Positions 1 to 11,052 are shown, counted from the stretch's first letter. The stretch is 54,571 nucleotides of DNA from Ophiocordyceps camponoti-saundersi (nom. inval.) (GCA_003339415.1 PDHQ01000065.1:1-54571); one strand, 5' to 3'. The notes: a model not told the origin generated them from the letters alone. Made by a program: numbers and translations.

Positions 1-433
1 AAATAAAATATTTATTATTATTTTTTATAATTTATATAAAAATATTTAAAAAATAAAACCTTATAAAGTATAGCTATCTACGCTTACTAGCGTAAAAAAG
101 TCCTTAAATTATATTCTTCTTTCTACTTATAATAAATCTTAAAAATTAATAAGTTTTCTTATTAACATTTTTATAATAATTATAATAAAATAGATAAAAT
201 TATAAAAAGACTAATTTATAACTAAAAAAGCCTTATTCACTCTTATAATAAAGAGAGATAATATTTAATAATTTTATTTATATTTTCTTTATAATAATAC
301 CTCTTTTAAAAAAATACTATATCTATTATATTTTCTTAAAAAAGAATTAAAATAACTAAAATTTTAAAAAAAATATATTTAAAGAGCGCTTAAATTATAG
401 TATTTACTTAAAATATAAAAAAAATAATTAAGG

Positions 434-612
434 TTAGTGACTAATTTTTTTAGTTATTAGTCAGTTATAACTAACTAATAACTAAAAGTTATAACTAAAG
501 ATTAATTACTAAGGTAACTTTAGTTAGTTAGTAACTAATTTAGTTACTAAAAAACGTGACTTTAGTCAGTTAGTTATAACTAACTAAAAAATGACTAAAA
601 AAGTCACTGACT
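434..612. repeat. imperfect inverted repeat with nested palindromes
   Basis: The left arm (about 434-478) and the right arm (about 568-612) are imperfect reverse complements built from TTAGT, GTGACT and AGTTATAACT elements. The right arm contains a perfect 18-base palindrome at 568-585 (AGTTAGTTATAACTAACT), and the left arm a 10-base one near 462-471 (AGTTATAACT). Such nested structures are common at the ends or subterminal regions of DNA transposons and in MITEs. No flanking target-site duplication can be called with confidence after RIP-like mutation. Confidence 0.5.
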
Positions 613-2060
613 AATTTTAAACCCTGGCGAATACCGAGCTTAAAAACGAGCTTTTATAAATAATAATAATAACTATAAAATATAACGCTATTAAACCTAA
701 GTTAATAAGTACTAATAACGTAACTACGAATATAATAAATAGGGAGAATATAATAGCTAATACCGTAACGGATAGTATAAGCGTTATTACTAATATAACT
801 ATTACGATAACCGTAAAGCAGCTATTAAATAACTAAACCTTAATTAACTAGTAAACCGAGGAGGATAATAAAAATATTTATAGCGGCCCTCCGATATATA
901 TAGTAGCTTAATATATATAACTTACTTTATATATTACTATAATTACTAATAATATTATAAATATTATTATTTTATTTTAGATTATCGTAATATAAGCTAT
1001 TATAAATATAATAAATATATACGGATATATTTTACTAGCTAATAGCCCCTCCGCTATTAATATTAATAAAGTATAAAACTTATAAAATAACCTTAAATAC
1101 GCTATCTACTATACGTAACGTATTTATAATTAGTAATTATATAAATATATTAATATAAGTATTTACTTAAACTTAACTATAGTAAATATTATAGATAATA
1201 TATAGATAAGATATTAGTATAATATACTATAAAATAAATTTAGAGAAATTTATAAACGACTCCTATAAGCGGAATATTAGCGCTAGCTTAACCTTATTAG
1301 GATAATATAATAATAAAGTTAAATACTAGCCTTAGTAATTATTACTACTAGGTTAAAGTTAAATATATAATAAACCTAAACTAAATCTAATTCTTACTCG
1401 CTTATAATATTTTTCCGTAAGCTATAATAATATAAAAAGATATTATCCTTATATTATAAAAATTATAAATAAATATCCTTACCGATATCTAGCCCGTTAA
1501 CTATCTATTAAGCTTATTAGCTTAAGCCCGTATTACTAATATAGCTAAACTATTTATTATAAAGCGCTTAAATATAGTATTTATATACTATATTAATTTA
1601 TAGCGTATAAGCTATAATAATTAACGTTAAATAGCTAATATTAAATTTAAGTATTATATTTTATTTACTATTTTCTATTATATAATACTTAATAAGCTAA
1701 ATATTACTAATAGATTATTTTATATAGCGATATAAATTAAATATAAATAGCTTTAAATAATTGCTAAAAATACTTTTATAAAACGCGCGCGGACCGATTT
1801 ACTAAGTAAATATATTAAATACGCTAATATATCCTTATATACCTCTAATACGATAATAAAATATATATATACTAAATTAAGTAATTAATATATTAACTTA
1901 ATTATAATACCCTCTAATTTTACTATAAATATAATATAGCTATTATAAATAAATATTTAAAATAATAAATATAAATACCTAATACTTATTATAACTAATA
2001 TATTAAATATAATAAATAGGAAATTATAATATATACTTAGATAATATAATACTTATATTA

Positions 2061-2172
2061 TAGCTTTAATAATTATTATAGAAAATTAATAGTAAGAGAT
2101 CGTAGCTTTAAAAACTATTATAGAAAGCTAATAGCGAGAGATCGCGGCCTTAAAAATTACTATAGAAAGCTA
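2061..2172 (+). repeat. 42-bp tandem repeat (about 2.7 copies), relic coding repeat
   Basis: The word TATAGAAA(A/G)(T/C)TAATA recurs with its GAAA starting at 2081, 2123 and 2165, and TAGCTTTA occurs at 2061 and 2103, giving a period of exactly 42 nt (14 codons). In the frame beginning at 2063 each unit reads approximately E-I-A-A-L-K-x-x-I-E-S followed by two stop codons (TAA TAG). The stops are what CAA CAG (Gln-Gln) would become after RIP. A 14-residue unit is two heptads, and the I/L spacing fits a coiled coil. Function unknown. Confidence 0.55.
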
Positions 2173-2430
2173 ATAATATAAGCTTATATAATTATATACT
2201 AAAATCGAAAAAAATAACGAAAAACTAATAAATTAATATATAAAAGAAATTATTAAATATATATTATAATATAAGAAAATATTACTATTATATTAAAACG
2301 ATAAAGCGTAGGAGTAAGATAATTATAAGGGTATAATTATTCCGACTAAGGGTAAATATAGCCGTAGGCCACGTACGTATATACGTAATACGCCTATCTA
2401 TATATATATTAGCTTAGCTTAGGCTATATA

Positions 2431-3412
2431 GGGCTCTTGCTATATAATATAAGATTATTATATCCTATACTTATCGTGCTACCATATAGTATCTGTCTAT
2501 TCTGTTTATCTGCTATAGCGATACCCGAGACGGTGAAGAGAAGCCGAAGAGCTCTAATAACTCATTCAGTCGCAGTCAATCAGGCATTGCCGTGTACTCC
2601 GCATATACGTCCGCAGTACTGTACCAAGCTAAAAGGCCGTGCGCAGCGCATCTTCACGTGCTAGGCACTACGTCTAAGCCCTAGAGGCTACTATTTGTTC
2701 CGTAGAGGCTAGAGTTATCTGCTAGAAGACGCGTCAGCTGCTGCTCATCCCGATTTTTTCTTTGAAAGGGTATTTTCTTCTTTGCCTTCTTCCTCTTCAC
2801 CTCTTTTTTCTTGTCTCTGATTTCCTCTTAAGTGCCTACGGATACTGGAGGCAGCCTGTAGGCACTAAAATCGGCACTTACATACATCCAGCAAAAGCTA
2901 CCTATAACCTTAATATCCCCTTCACTGAATTTTGGGCTGCGACTCACGTTCACAGAGAGAGGGGGGGGAGGCTGCTGCTAGTATTTGCCAGGCTGCTGAG
3001 GCCCGCCACGTACCTACAATGTACATATGTACTTCGGGGGTACCTCGCACCACCTGGCAGGTTCCTCGCCCCGCTTCAGCACGCACCAAGGGTACCTCGC
3101 TCTCTCCGACGGGAACCTCGTTCAGTTTTTTTTTCCCCGCGGAAATCAGGCAATAAATCGCGTCGTCCGCCACAAGCTCTCGCTGGCCTCCTTACACCCT
3201 CATCGAGCTTCATCACCCGGTGACCCGGGATCAGCCCTGGCACTGCTTCAGACTGGCTGTTATTCAATCGTCTTCGCACCGTCACGGCATGATGCACCGA
3301 AACGTCTTTTGATCCTGCCCCGCCGCTGCCCGCATAAGTATCGACGTCTCGGCGTTTCGCCCCGACCATCGCCGTCTCGCCTCGCCTCGTCTCGCCTCGC
3401 CTCTCCTCAGCC
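2431..3412. other. intergenic; upstream region of the Nudix gene
   Basis: Normal base composition returns here after the AT-rich block. I see no gene. The last 60 bases before the Nudix start are pyrimidine-rich, with repeated CTCGC units at about 3375-3403, as is common in filamentous fungal 5' leaders. Short TACCTA-type motifs occur. A 75-codon open frame at 2437-2664 straddles the border and has no recognisable content. Confidence 0.6.
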
Positions 3413-3994
3413 ATGTCGTCTGGGCCGGGCTCAGAAGGCTCCGACAGCCTCTCGATGCAGTCGCGCACCGGCAGGAACAAGCAGCGTGAGTCTTGACAAC
3501 CGCCGCCTTGCTTTTGCCCCGAGCTACCGGAGACTGACAAAGGCCTTTTCATCCTCTTTACCGTCGCTGCAGGGTACAATTCCAAAGGAGAGCGCCTCGT
3601 CGCCGGCGTCGTTCCGCTCAGTCAGGATCAGAAACTCGTTCTACTAATACAGTCAACGCGACGCAAAGGCTGGGTCTTGCCCAAGGGGGGCTGGGAGACA
3701 GACGAGTCGTGCGAGGAGGCCGCCGCGCGCGAGGCATGGGAAGAGGCAGGCATCACCATCAATATCGATTTCGACCTTGGTCACATCGACGAGAAGCGAC
3801 CGCCAAAGTCGTCCAAGGAGCGAGCCCGGTATGCCTTCTTTCAGGCTACTGTTGTCAACGAAATGGAAGATTGGCCAGAGAAACATAAGCGGGAGCGCAA
3901 GTGGTTTACTTTCTCACAGGCTTTGGAGGCCTTGGACGCTAGACCCGAGCTGCAGGAAGCCTTGAAGCGATCCAGCATTAAAGGACTGCAGTAG
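3413..3994 (+). CDS. Nudix hydrolase, diphosphoinositol polyphosphate phosphohydrolase type
   Basis: Two exons, 3413-3485 and 3573-3994 (164 aa), with an 87-nt intron (GTGAGT...CTGCAG). The protein carries a complete Nudix box at residues 63-85: G63, E69, R77-E78, E81-E82, G84. The lead-in RRKGWVLPKGGWE is typical of the Aps1/DIPP family. Known family members hydrolyse diphosphoinositol polyphosphates (inositol pyrophosphates) and diadenosine polyphosphates in the cytosol, using Mg2+ held by the REUXEE glutamates. The length and the single compact domain fit yeast Aps1-like proteins. ATG 3413 is chosen because it opens the frame leading into the splice donor. Exon 1 is Ser/Gly-rich. It is the first intact gene after the mutated block and shows no mutation itself. 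Substrate preference cannot be told from sequence alone. Confidence 0.88.
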
Positions 3995-5549
3995 GCATCC
4001 ACCACATCTAGGCAGTCAACGCGTTCGTCCTCCACTTTGCGACTTCAGGACCTGAGGCTCACAAACAAGCCTCATCAGTTGCCGAAGCCAGCCGCCCTTT
4101 ACGCTTCTTTTCCGTCGACTTGATACGTTAACTTGATACATCTAACTATTACTCACGGCGCCCTGCTTGCTCGGCCGTCCTTTCTAATCACAAATAAAAC
4201 CAATCGAGACGGATACTCGGCGACGAAAAGACCACCGATAATTCTTTGATTTTGCGCCATCTTGCAATGCCTGCCGCCATATGATTCAAAGGCATCGCAG
4301 TCTAGAATCGCGATAGAACATGACCATACCTTTTTTGCCCCTATCGTTTGCTCGCAGTTCTCTTTTTCTTTCTCTCGATCTCTTCAGATCCACATTGGAT
4401 GCTGGACCTGGTGACGTTGAACGGACGGCCGAAACTGCAACTAAGGAGGCTATCAGGACTGCAGGTATGGGAGGCGCGGCATACCGGATGAAGGGATGGG
4501 CTGGTGATCTAAACGCACTGACAGCCCGGCCCTGATGGCAAGCTCCCATAGGCGGCGCGGCCTACTCTCAGTGCCGTCCGCAGTCCCGAGCAAAGAGGAA
4601 TGATGTTGTCGTTATCGAGTCGCATTGTGCTCGAGCGAGGTGATGGTGTGAGCTCACCTGAGCTGGTATAATTCTCAACGTGCATCGCCATGGTACGAGT
4701 ACGACGTAGCGTTTGTGTGACGAGCAAACTGTGCGACTGGCGACGCAGATCAGTCGCAGAAGGAGAACTGCAGAATGGAAAGGGCTGTGCGTCGATGATG
4801 TCGAGCATCGCAGGCCGAGCTCGACTTTGCTAGAGGCGCGGGCCTGGCTATGAAGGTGACCGGTGCCAAGATGTGTAGCAGGTGCATACCTTGAGCAGTA
4901 TGAGTAGGATTGTACATACTATTACCGACAGGATGCCTGTCGATATGTACTGGTCAAGTACGAAGACTGAGGCCGAGACGATTTGTCGCCGAATCAACCT
5001 CGACCTGCTGTAACAAGCGAATTTGAACATAAGAGCCAACCAGCAGAATGAGGCCGTCGTGGAACAGCGTATATTGCAGACAACTATCTAATCTAAATGT
5101 CTGACGTAATGATGCGGCTTCTGGATACAAATAGCCTGCCGTTCGGGCTTCCTCAGTGTCCGAAGTACTGCAAGTCAGCGCCCGAAGGATGGTGTGCAAC
5201 GACTTGGAGAGAATTGGTTCATGGAGTTGACCATCGCAATTGTGGTCGTTTTCTCCGTTCTTCGTCATGTCTCTGTCTTCTTTTCCTCTCCCTCACTCAT
5301 CGTGACTACCTAGGTATCTAGGTGCCCATGCTTAGAGGACGCAGTCACGTGATACCAATCTATCGATAGACCACAACCCACCATCATCTATCGGAGTTCT
5401 TCGAGGTCGCTGCGCCAGAAACAACCAAAAAGAGCGAAACCAGACATTTTCATCCATCGCGCCGGACCGAATCATGTGCTGATGCGAAACTTTGTCAAGA
5501 CCGCGCGCCGGTATCGCAATCAGCTTTCCCGTCCCCCGGCACGGAGACG
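3995..5549. other. intergenic; nothing identified apart from the LSM1 promoter box
   Basis: About 1.55 kb between the Nudix gene and LSM1. The short open frames here on both strands show no family resemblance and no credible splice extension. The only site I would mark is the CACGTG/CCAAT pair just upstream of LSM1, listed separately. A lineage-specific small gene or a non-coding RNA cannot be excluded. Confidence 0.5.
5343..5358. promoter_or_regulatory. RTCACGTGAY box plus CCAAT, LSM1 promoter
   Basis: GTCACGTGAT at 5343-5352 is a full palindromic bHLH-type box (the Cbf1/CDEI class in yeasts) 207 nt upstream of the LSM1 ATG. A CCAAT follows at 5354-5358, where HAP/CBF complexes usually bind. 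Same-type boxes recur in other promoters of this window. Binding is inferred, not shown. Confidence 0.5.
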
Positions 5550-6255
5550 ATGGAAAACCTCTCCCTCTCTGATACCCCACCGCCAGGGGTCCTCGAACTA
5601 GTCCAAAGCGGCGGCGGCGGCGGTCCCCAGCCCTTACCGCAGCTGCCTCCGCAGATGTTTACGACGGCGGCGCAACTTTTAGATCTCACCGATAGTAAGA
5701 AGCTTCTTGTGTCCTAATTTGGGGGGATAATCTTGCATCCGAGGAGGGATTCTTTTTCCCTCGTGCTGATGCGCTGATGGTAGAGAAGCTCATGGTGGTT
5801 TTGCGAGACGGACGAAAATTGATAGGGGTTTTGCGGAGTTGGGACCAGTTCGGTGCGTCTACGTCACTCATCGGGCTTCTGAGGAAGAAAGTGAAAAGGA
5901 AGAAGCGCTCCGCTGACAATCAAGACTAGCAAACTTGATTCTGCAATCGACAACCGAACGGCTCTTTGTCGTGAAACCAAACGACTCCGATCCAGACGGT
6001 GAGCCTCAACGTCTCTACGCCGACGTCTTACACGGTGTCTTCCTCGTCAGAGGAGAGAACGTGCTCCTGCTGGGGGAGATCGACCTCGATAAGGATGACG
6101 ATCCGCCTCCGGGATACGAAGTTGCCGACTTCGAGACCGTCAAGAAGCTAGCTGACGAGAGGAAAGCGGCGGAAAAGAGGAGAGAAAAGTTGCGCTTGAA
6201 AAAACTGGCCAAGGTGGGCTTCGAGGGCGAAAACCTGGGTGAGACCGGTCTTTGA
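5550..6255 (+). CDS. LSM1: Sm-like protein LSm1 (mRNA decapping and decay)
   Basis: Three exons, 5550-5694, 5784-5852 and 5930-6255, encode 179 aa. The Sm fold is clear: KKLMVVLRDGRKLIGVLRSWDQF (Sm1, split by the second intron after Phe), then NLILQSTTERLFV, and Sm2 as HGVFLVRGENVLLLGEIDLD. LSm1 defines the cytoplasmic LSm1-7 ring, which with Pat1 binds oligoadenylated mRNA 3' ends and promotes decapping in P-bodies. LSm1 is told from other Sm proteins by the DGRKLIGVLRSxDQF form and by the long charged C-terminal helix (ERKAAEKRREKLRLKK). Odd point: a Gly- and Pro-rich leader of about 45 residues precedes the Sm domain, longer than in yeasts. The gene is convergent with the DUF2358-like gene. 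Confidence 0.93.
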
Positions 6256-6649
6256 TTGTTTGATACGTCGCATCGTGAAATGATGCCGACATCGGGACGG
6301 GGCAGAATATTGTTGAAATGCCCGCCGAATGAACTTGCCTGAGTTCCCGCATGTTATTTACTGATACTGAAGAGCTTTTTTATGGGGCATCATGCCGTTT
6401 AGCAAAGCTTTAGGAGAGGCTCGTTCCGTCTTGTTTCATGATGATGTTTTTCCAGGTGAATGGATTCGCGGGCCTGGGTTTGAACTTGTCAAGCGACAAG
6501 AAGTGATCATGTTGCCGCTCGCTGCATGTCCTCGTCTCGTGTGAAAGTCGATAGCTCGTCTCGCCCGCCCGTTACTGTACAACAAGCACCAACGACCGGG
6601 AGTAGCACTTGCGGAGAGCTCAGAAGTGAAGGACGATTTTTTCCCACTC
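6256..6649. other. intergenic between convergent genes
   Basis: A shared 3' region for LSM1 (+) and the DUF2358-like gene (-). A/T-rich stretches compatible with polyadenylation are present. No gene or structured element is evident. Confidence 0.5.
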
Positions 6650-7597
6650 TTACATGCTCCTCTTGGCAACCCCCTCAAACGCGGGAACAGGACTATCGTC
6701 CGGGGGCTTGCTCATTTCCCCCAGTAGCCAATCAGTCAAGCTGACGAACTTTGCGCCGACGCCTTTTTCCCAGTTTCCGCCCTCCTGAGCCTGCTCGATA
6801 GTATGAGTCAGGATCCTGCCTTGGGCGTCGAAATCGAAGATGAAAAGGCCGGTGAAAGCCTTGTTTGGGTCGACGCCCCGGCTGCGCCAGAACGAGCGGA
6901 TAAGACTCTTGTCTCGGTCGTTGTCGTCGCGACGCTTCTTCTCGCACCAGCGGACCACCAGCTGTTCAGGGACAGCGCCGGACCGTCGCGGCAGAAAGTT
7001 CAGGGGCTGCTTGGTCAAGTGCTTTGCCAGAATGTCAAGCTTGACGTTGCCGATGATGGGCACACGGTTCCACGCGATCGGCGACGTCCACAGCGCAGCG
7101 TTGTACGCGACCCTACCCGAGACGGTGGGCAGGTGAGGGTGTGTCGTCGGGAAGAGCTGGAGCGATATGTTGGGAGCCAGGAGATCTTGCGGTAGGGGTG
7201 ACTGCAGCAGCGTCGGCAGTCGTTCTTGTAGCACACGAAGCGCTGTTGACAAGTCAGGGGACGAGAGGAACAAAAAAATTGTCGTAGCTCATCCAAACTG
7301 CATGGTTTTCTACTTACTGGCGCCAAGCCGCGCCTTGTTAGGATCCGAATCTTCGCCCGCTGCGGTCCCGACTTCGACTTGCTCGACCCGACGTCCGACC
7401 GTGGCGTTGAACCGAGGCCAGGAAAGTTGGTGACCAGCCGGGCGCGGCGGCGGTGGAAGCAGTAGCAGCGGAGGTGGTAGCAGCAGCAGCAGCTCCGGCG
7501 CCGGACCTTGGCCCGCCTTGACGACGCTGCCGAGGGAGGTCGCGAGCAGGCGGGCGTTTCCAGGGCACCTGGGGATGTTTCGTAAGGGAGTAGCCAT
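6650..7597 (-). CDS. conserved mitochondrial protein, DUF2358/C6orf136-like
   Basis: Two exons, 7597-7318 and 7242-6650, encode 290 aa after removal of a 75-nt intron (GTAAGT...CAACAG). The first about 45 residues are Arg-containing and Leu/Pro-rich without acidic residues, like a mitochondrial presequence. From about residue 95 there is a conserved domain: TLRVLQERLPTLLQSPLP, SLQLFPTTHPHLPTVSGR, a central WTSPIAWNRVP segment and a closing FIFDFDAQGRILTHTIE block. This order matches my memory of the fungal members of DUF2358 (human C6orf136), which are predicted to have a cystatin/NTF2-like fold. No enzymatic residues are recognisable and the function is unknown. The family name is from memory and the mitochondrial location is inferred. 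Confidence 0.7.
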
Positions 7598-8488
7598 TTA
7601 GCGTCTGAGACGGGGGCCGGAGGCTTGGAGGAGCGCCGCCATGAGATGAGGCTGGACGTCTTCCCTCTTGCGCCGAAGATCGGTGTTGGCTGGCAGTGCT
7701 TACATAACCATCATGCTGATTGTGATCGACCTTTGCGTGAATACAATAAATGTGTGAAAGAAAAGGCGTCTAGGCAGGCAAGTCAAGGCTACGGAGTGAT
7801 AGAAGAGCACAGTCTAGGGAGGTATGCATCACGCGTAAAAAAAAGTCTACTGAAGTGACGAGCAAACAGCCGGTTTCGTGTGCTTCAAGCTTCGCCACTG
7901 GCACAGCTGGAGGAGCCTAGGAGGATGAAGCCATTCGGATGTGGGCACATACATACATATATACATTCAGGAGAGAGTTATCGGTTTGGGTTGGGACAGT
8001 TTTGGAACGAATAGGTTGGCAGGCCAAAGGCCAACAAGGGAAGGGGAGGGAAAAATAAAAGGCTGAACATGTCACGAGATGAGGTCGTCGCAGATGCCGC
8101 GGTCATGCGCACAAAGGCCGAACGGCAAGTGTCACACGGCGGTGCCCAAGAACGAGTTTCTACGTAGGTAGTTGGTCGAGGGTTTGAGAGCGCGCCGTGC
8201 ATCCATGTGTGCATGTATGTATGTATGTATGACTGTATGTAGGTATACCGTATGCATGTATGACTGCCTACCAGGCATGAGACCATGGAGTAAGAGTGAG
8301 TTGGTATATACATGCATACGTATGTATGAGTATGTCTGAACCGTATCTGCTGCCCCAGACGACTTACCTACCTATCGCCTTAATAAATGCCAAATTAGTA
8401 CCAGAGATTGGAGGCAGACATTTAGAGGAGAGAGAGAGAGAGAGAGAGAAAACCCTCGGCGCGTCTCAGCAGCCAACAGGGGCCTTTG

Positions 8489-8496
8489 CACGTGAC
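8489..8496. promoter_or_regulatory. CACGTGAC box, YPT1 promoter
   Basis: An RTCACGTG-type bHLH box on the minus strand, 306 nt upstream of the YPT1 ATG. It belongs to the recurring set described under findings. Confidence 0.4.
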
Positions 8497-8730
8497 ACCG
8501 TCGCCTCCCACCTCAGCCGCCGACTGGCTTTCCCAAACTGACATTACCGCCATCACTCATCCTCATCTTCCTCCTCCACCACCTCCACCTCCACCTCCTC
8601 ATCCTCCTCCTCGTCTCCCTCCACCTTATTCATCGCCTTCAAACTCCTTCCTCCACCGTGCGCGCCTCTCTTTTCTGCTCTTACCTTTTTCTTTCTTTCG
8701 CCAGCAAACCCCGCTTCCGCTTCCGCTTCC

Positions 8731-8732
8731 GC

Positions 8733-8771
<39 letters not shown>
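8731..8771 (+). repeat. GTC trinucleotide microsatellite in the YPT1 leader
   Basis: About 13 uninterrupted GTC/CGT units end 24 nt before the YPT1 start codon, so they probably lie in the 5' UTR. Length polymorphism between strains would be expected. Confidence 0.75.
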
Positions 8772-8794
8772 CCTTGGACAGACCCGAACCAATC

Positions 8795-9745
8795 ATGAAT
8801 CCCGAGTGGTGCGCTCAAGCCAACTCTCCCCATACCCGCCTGAATCAGATCACTGACCAGTCTTTGTCTGCTAGAGTCTTGCGCTCTCCGAACGTCGATT
8901 TTCCCTCATTGCCGCGCCCATGTCTGACCCTTTCCCCCCCTTCCCCTCTCCGCCTAGGTACGACTATCTCTTCAAGCTGCTGCTCATCGGTGACTCCGGT
9001 GTGGGCAAGTCTTGTCTGCTGCTGCGTTTCGCCGACGATACCTACACCGAGTCCTACATCTCCACCATCGGCGTCGACTTTGTATGCCATCCGCAACACT
9101 CCCTGCCTCGTCGCTGCCTCGTCGCTGCAGTCAAGCTGACGTCACCACTTAGAAAATCCGCACCATAGAGCTCGACGGCAAGACTGTCAAGTTGCAAATC
9201 GTCCGTCTCCACTCGCTTTCCATCGCCATGTCCAAGTCGCTGACCTTTCTTGTCTCCAGTGGGACACGGCCGGCCAGGAACGTTTCCGCACCATCACATC
9301 CTCCTACTATCGCGGCGCTCATGGAATCTGCGTCGTCTACGATGTGACCGACATGGACTCGTTCGACAACGTCAAGCAATGGCTTCAAGAGATCGACAGA
9401 TACGCCACCGAAGGCGTCAACAAACTGCTCGTCGGTAACAAGAGCGATATCGCTGACAAGAAGGTGGTCGAATACACCGTCGCCAAGGTGAGATGCAAAC
9501 ATGACTCGTTCGCCTCCTTTTTCTATCTGACATGGACTTTGCCGCAGGAACTCGCCGACTCCCTCGACATCCCATTCCTCGAGACGTCGGCCAAGAACGC
9601 GAGCAACGTCGAGCAAGCCTTCCTGACCATGGCTCGCCAGATCAAGGAGCGTATGGGCACCACCACAGCCAACAACACCAAGCCCAGTGTCCAAGTCGGT
9701 CAAGGTCAAGGTGTCGGCTCCTCCTCCAACAGCGGCTGCTGCTAA
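8795..9745 (+). CDS. YPT1: Rab GTPase Ypt1 (Rab1)
   Basis: Five exons, 8795-8805, 8958-9081, 9153-9200, 9260-9487 and 9548-9745, encode 202 aa. All GTPase motifs are intact: P-loop GDSGVGKS (15-22), switch [14 protein letters not shown], switch [17 protein letters not shown] for guanine, and ETSAK. The C-terminal Cys-Cys is the double geranylgeranylation site. [16 protein letters not shown] and [15 protein letters not shown] are diagnostic of Ypt1/Rab1, which drives ER-to-Golgi tethering and early autophagy. The first exon is only 11 nt. Two donors 3 nt apart (8806 or 8809) are both in frame and give MNPEYDY or MNPEWYDY. I chose the first by family resemblance, although the second donor (GTGCGC) is closer to consensus. 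Confidence 0.96.
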
Positions 9746-11052
9746 GTCTAATCCCTCGAACCCGACGTCGCCCTGTCCTTTCAAGGAAAAAAGAAGCCCT
9801 CCGGGGCGAGGCATTGGACGGAGGCTGGAAATGGAGTAGGCAGACGCGCCATGGTTTATTTTCCTTCTCTTTTCTCTTGTTCTTTCTTCTCTATTTGAAT
9901 CTCTTTTCCCCTCTTCTCCATTTCCCAATTGCCAGTCTTTTGTTCTCTGCCCTTTTATGCGCTTAGACTCAGCCCAAGGCCGTCCTCCCGCCATCCTCTT
10001 CCAATCACTCGGAAAAGAAAACAACCACTTCAAAAAAAAAATGTGATAACCTAACCAAAGGCAAGCAAATGTCGGAAAGGGAGGGGGGATCGAAGATGTA
10101 GTGAAATTCAGGCGGTTCATAGGAGAGGGGGGACGGTGAGTAGACGGAGCCTTCCTTTCCCCCTTTGCCCTCCAAACCTCCCTTTATGTCTAATGACGAT
10201 GTTACGGGCCCGGAAGAGGAAAGGATAAAGGGGAAAGGCGAAGGAGGGGGGGGGGGGGAAGCATACCGCAGAGCCCAAGTCGGATCGGGGTGGGAGGCTG
10301 GCAAGTTGTGATAAGGCTTCTTCTCATGTAGATGCGTGCAACGCGCGCGTGTATTTGTGGTTTTGTGAGGAAACGTTTGGGATTGAGTCGGTGCCTTGTT
10401 CTGCTTGTCTTTCTGTCTTCTTCTCTTCTGTTGCTTGCTTGTCTTCTCGTACGCCTTTCTCTTCATTTCCTTGACCTTGTGTTGCCTCTGTCTTTTCACT
10501 TTTACTTCCACTCAAATACCTAGTATCATCGTGCTTTTATATCCTCGTCTGTCTACTCACTGCCCTTGTGCCTCTTGCAGACAGACGACAGACATCTTCA
10601 GTACAACAGCTTCACCTCTGTACCCAGGGCTTCTCTATTTAGGTAGCGGTTTATATACCTGTTACAAGGCATAAGAGAACGAAAACCTCCCGGCACGCCT
10701 CACCATCATCGCGCGTGAACATACATACAAACGTATCCGTCCTCCTCTGGGTATTGATCGACTCACTCGACCACCTCACCACCACGAGGTCCGTCCAAAA
10801 CCTCCCGACTGTAGGTCGGATATTTATTGTACAAGATGGCACGGATCGGCAACAAGAGAAATATAAAGCAAAAGAGAGAAGAGGGGGGGGGTCAAGGAAA
10901 TCCGGCCGACCACTGTCGTGAATTCGTTCAACCTACTCCGCAGATGCAGTCGAGATATGAATCACATCGATGCATTGGTAGGTAGACATAAAAAAAGGAG
11001 AGAGGGAAGGACACAAGGAGAGATTAAAGAGAGACGCGAAAAGACTAGAGTC
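9746..11052. other. intergenic between convergent genes
   Basis: About 1.3 kb of 3' flanking sequence for YPT1 (+) and the gastric mucin-like gene (-). It is rich in C/T then G/A runs (a G run at 10246-10258) and has scattered short open frames with lysine- or serine-rich junk content. No family signature is seen. Confidence 0.5.

Larger units (their letters stand above)
1..2430. repeat. AT-rich, RIP-like degenerate repeat block
   Basis: This block is overwhelmingly A/T, while the rest of the window is near 50% GC, and the change at about 2430 is abrupt. No long reading frame survives on either strand. The remaining C residues are mostly followed by G, C or T; CpA and its complement TpG are rare and TpA is everywhere. 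That is the pattern left by repeat-induced point mutation (CA to TA on both strands), which in Pezizomycotina acts on duplicated DNA. Internal order remains: an inverted repeat at 434-612 and a 42-bp tandem repeat at 2061-2172 that would read as protein if TAA/TAG were once CAA/CAG. The natural reading is a dead transposon or other multicopy element. I cannot assign its class. A centromeric or subtelomeric AT-rich block is the alternative. Confidence 0.8.
7598..8794. other. intergenic; divergent upstream regions of the DUF2358-like gene and YPT1
   Basis: Contains simple repeats: TATG tetranucleotides near 8213-8232, a GA tract at 8428-8449, and a CGT/GTC trinucleotide run at about 8731-8771 in the YPT1 leader. 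The 330 bases before YPT1 are strongly pyrimidine-rich, a usual feature of highly expressed fungal genes. CACGTGAC lies at 8489-8496. Small open frames here look accidental. Confidence 0.55.

Noticed and set aside
2437..2664. 75-codon frame at the border of the AT-rich block
   Set aside because: No resemblance to known proteins, no splice extension, and it starts inside the degenerate block.
8486..9139. 217-codon plus-strand frame overlapping the start of YPT1
   Set aside because: Pro/His/Arg-rich repeat translation in the leader; YPT1 exons in another frame are certain.
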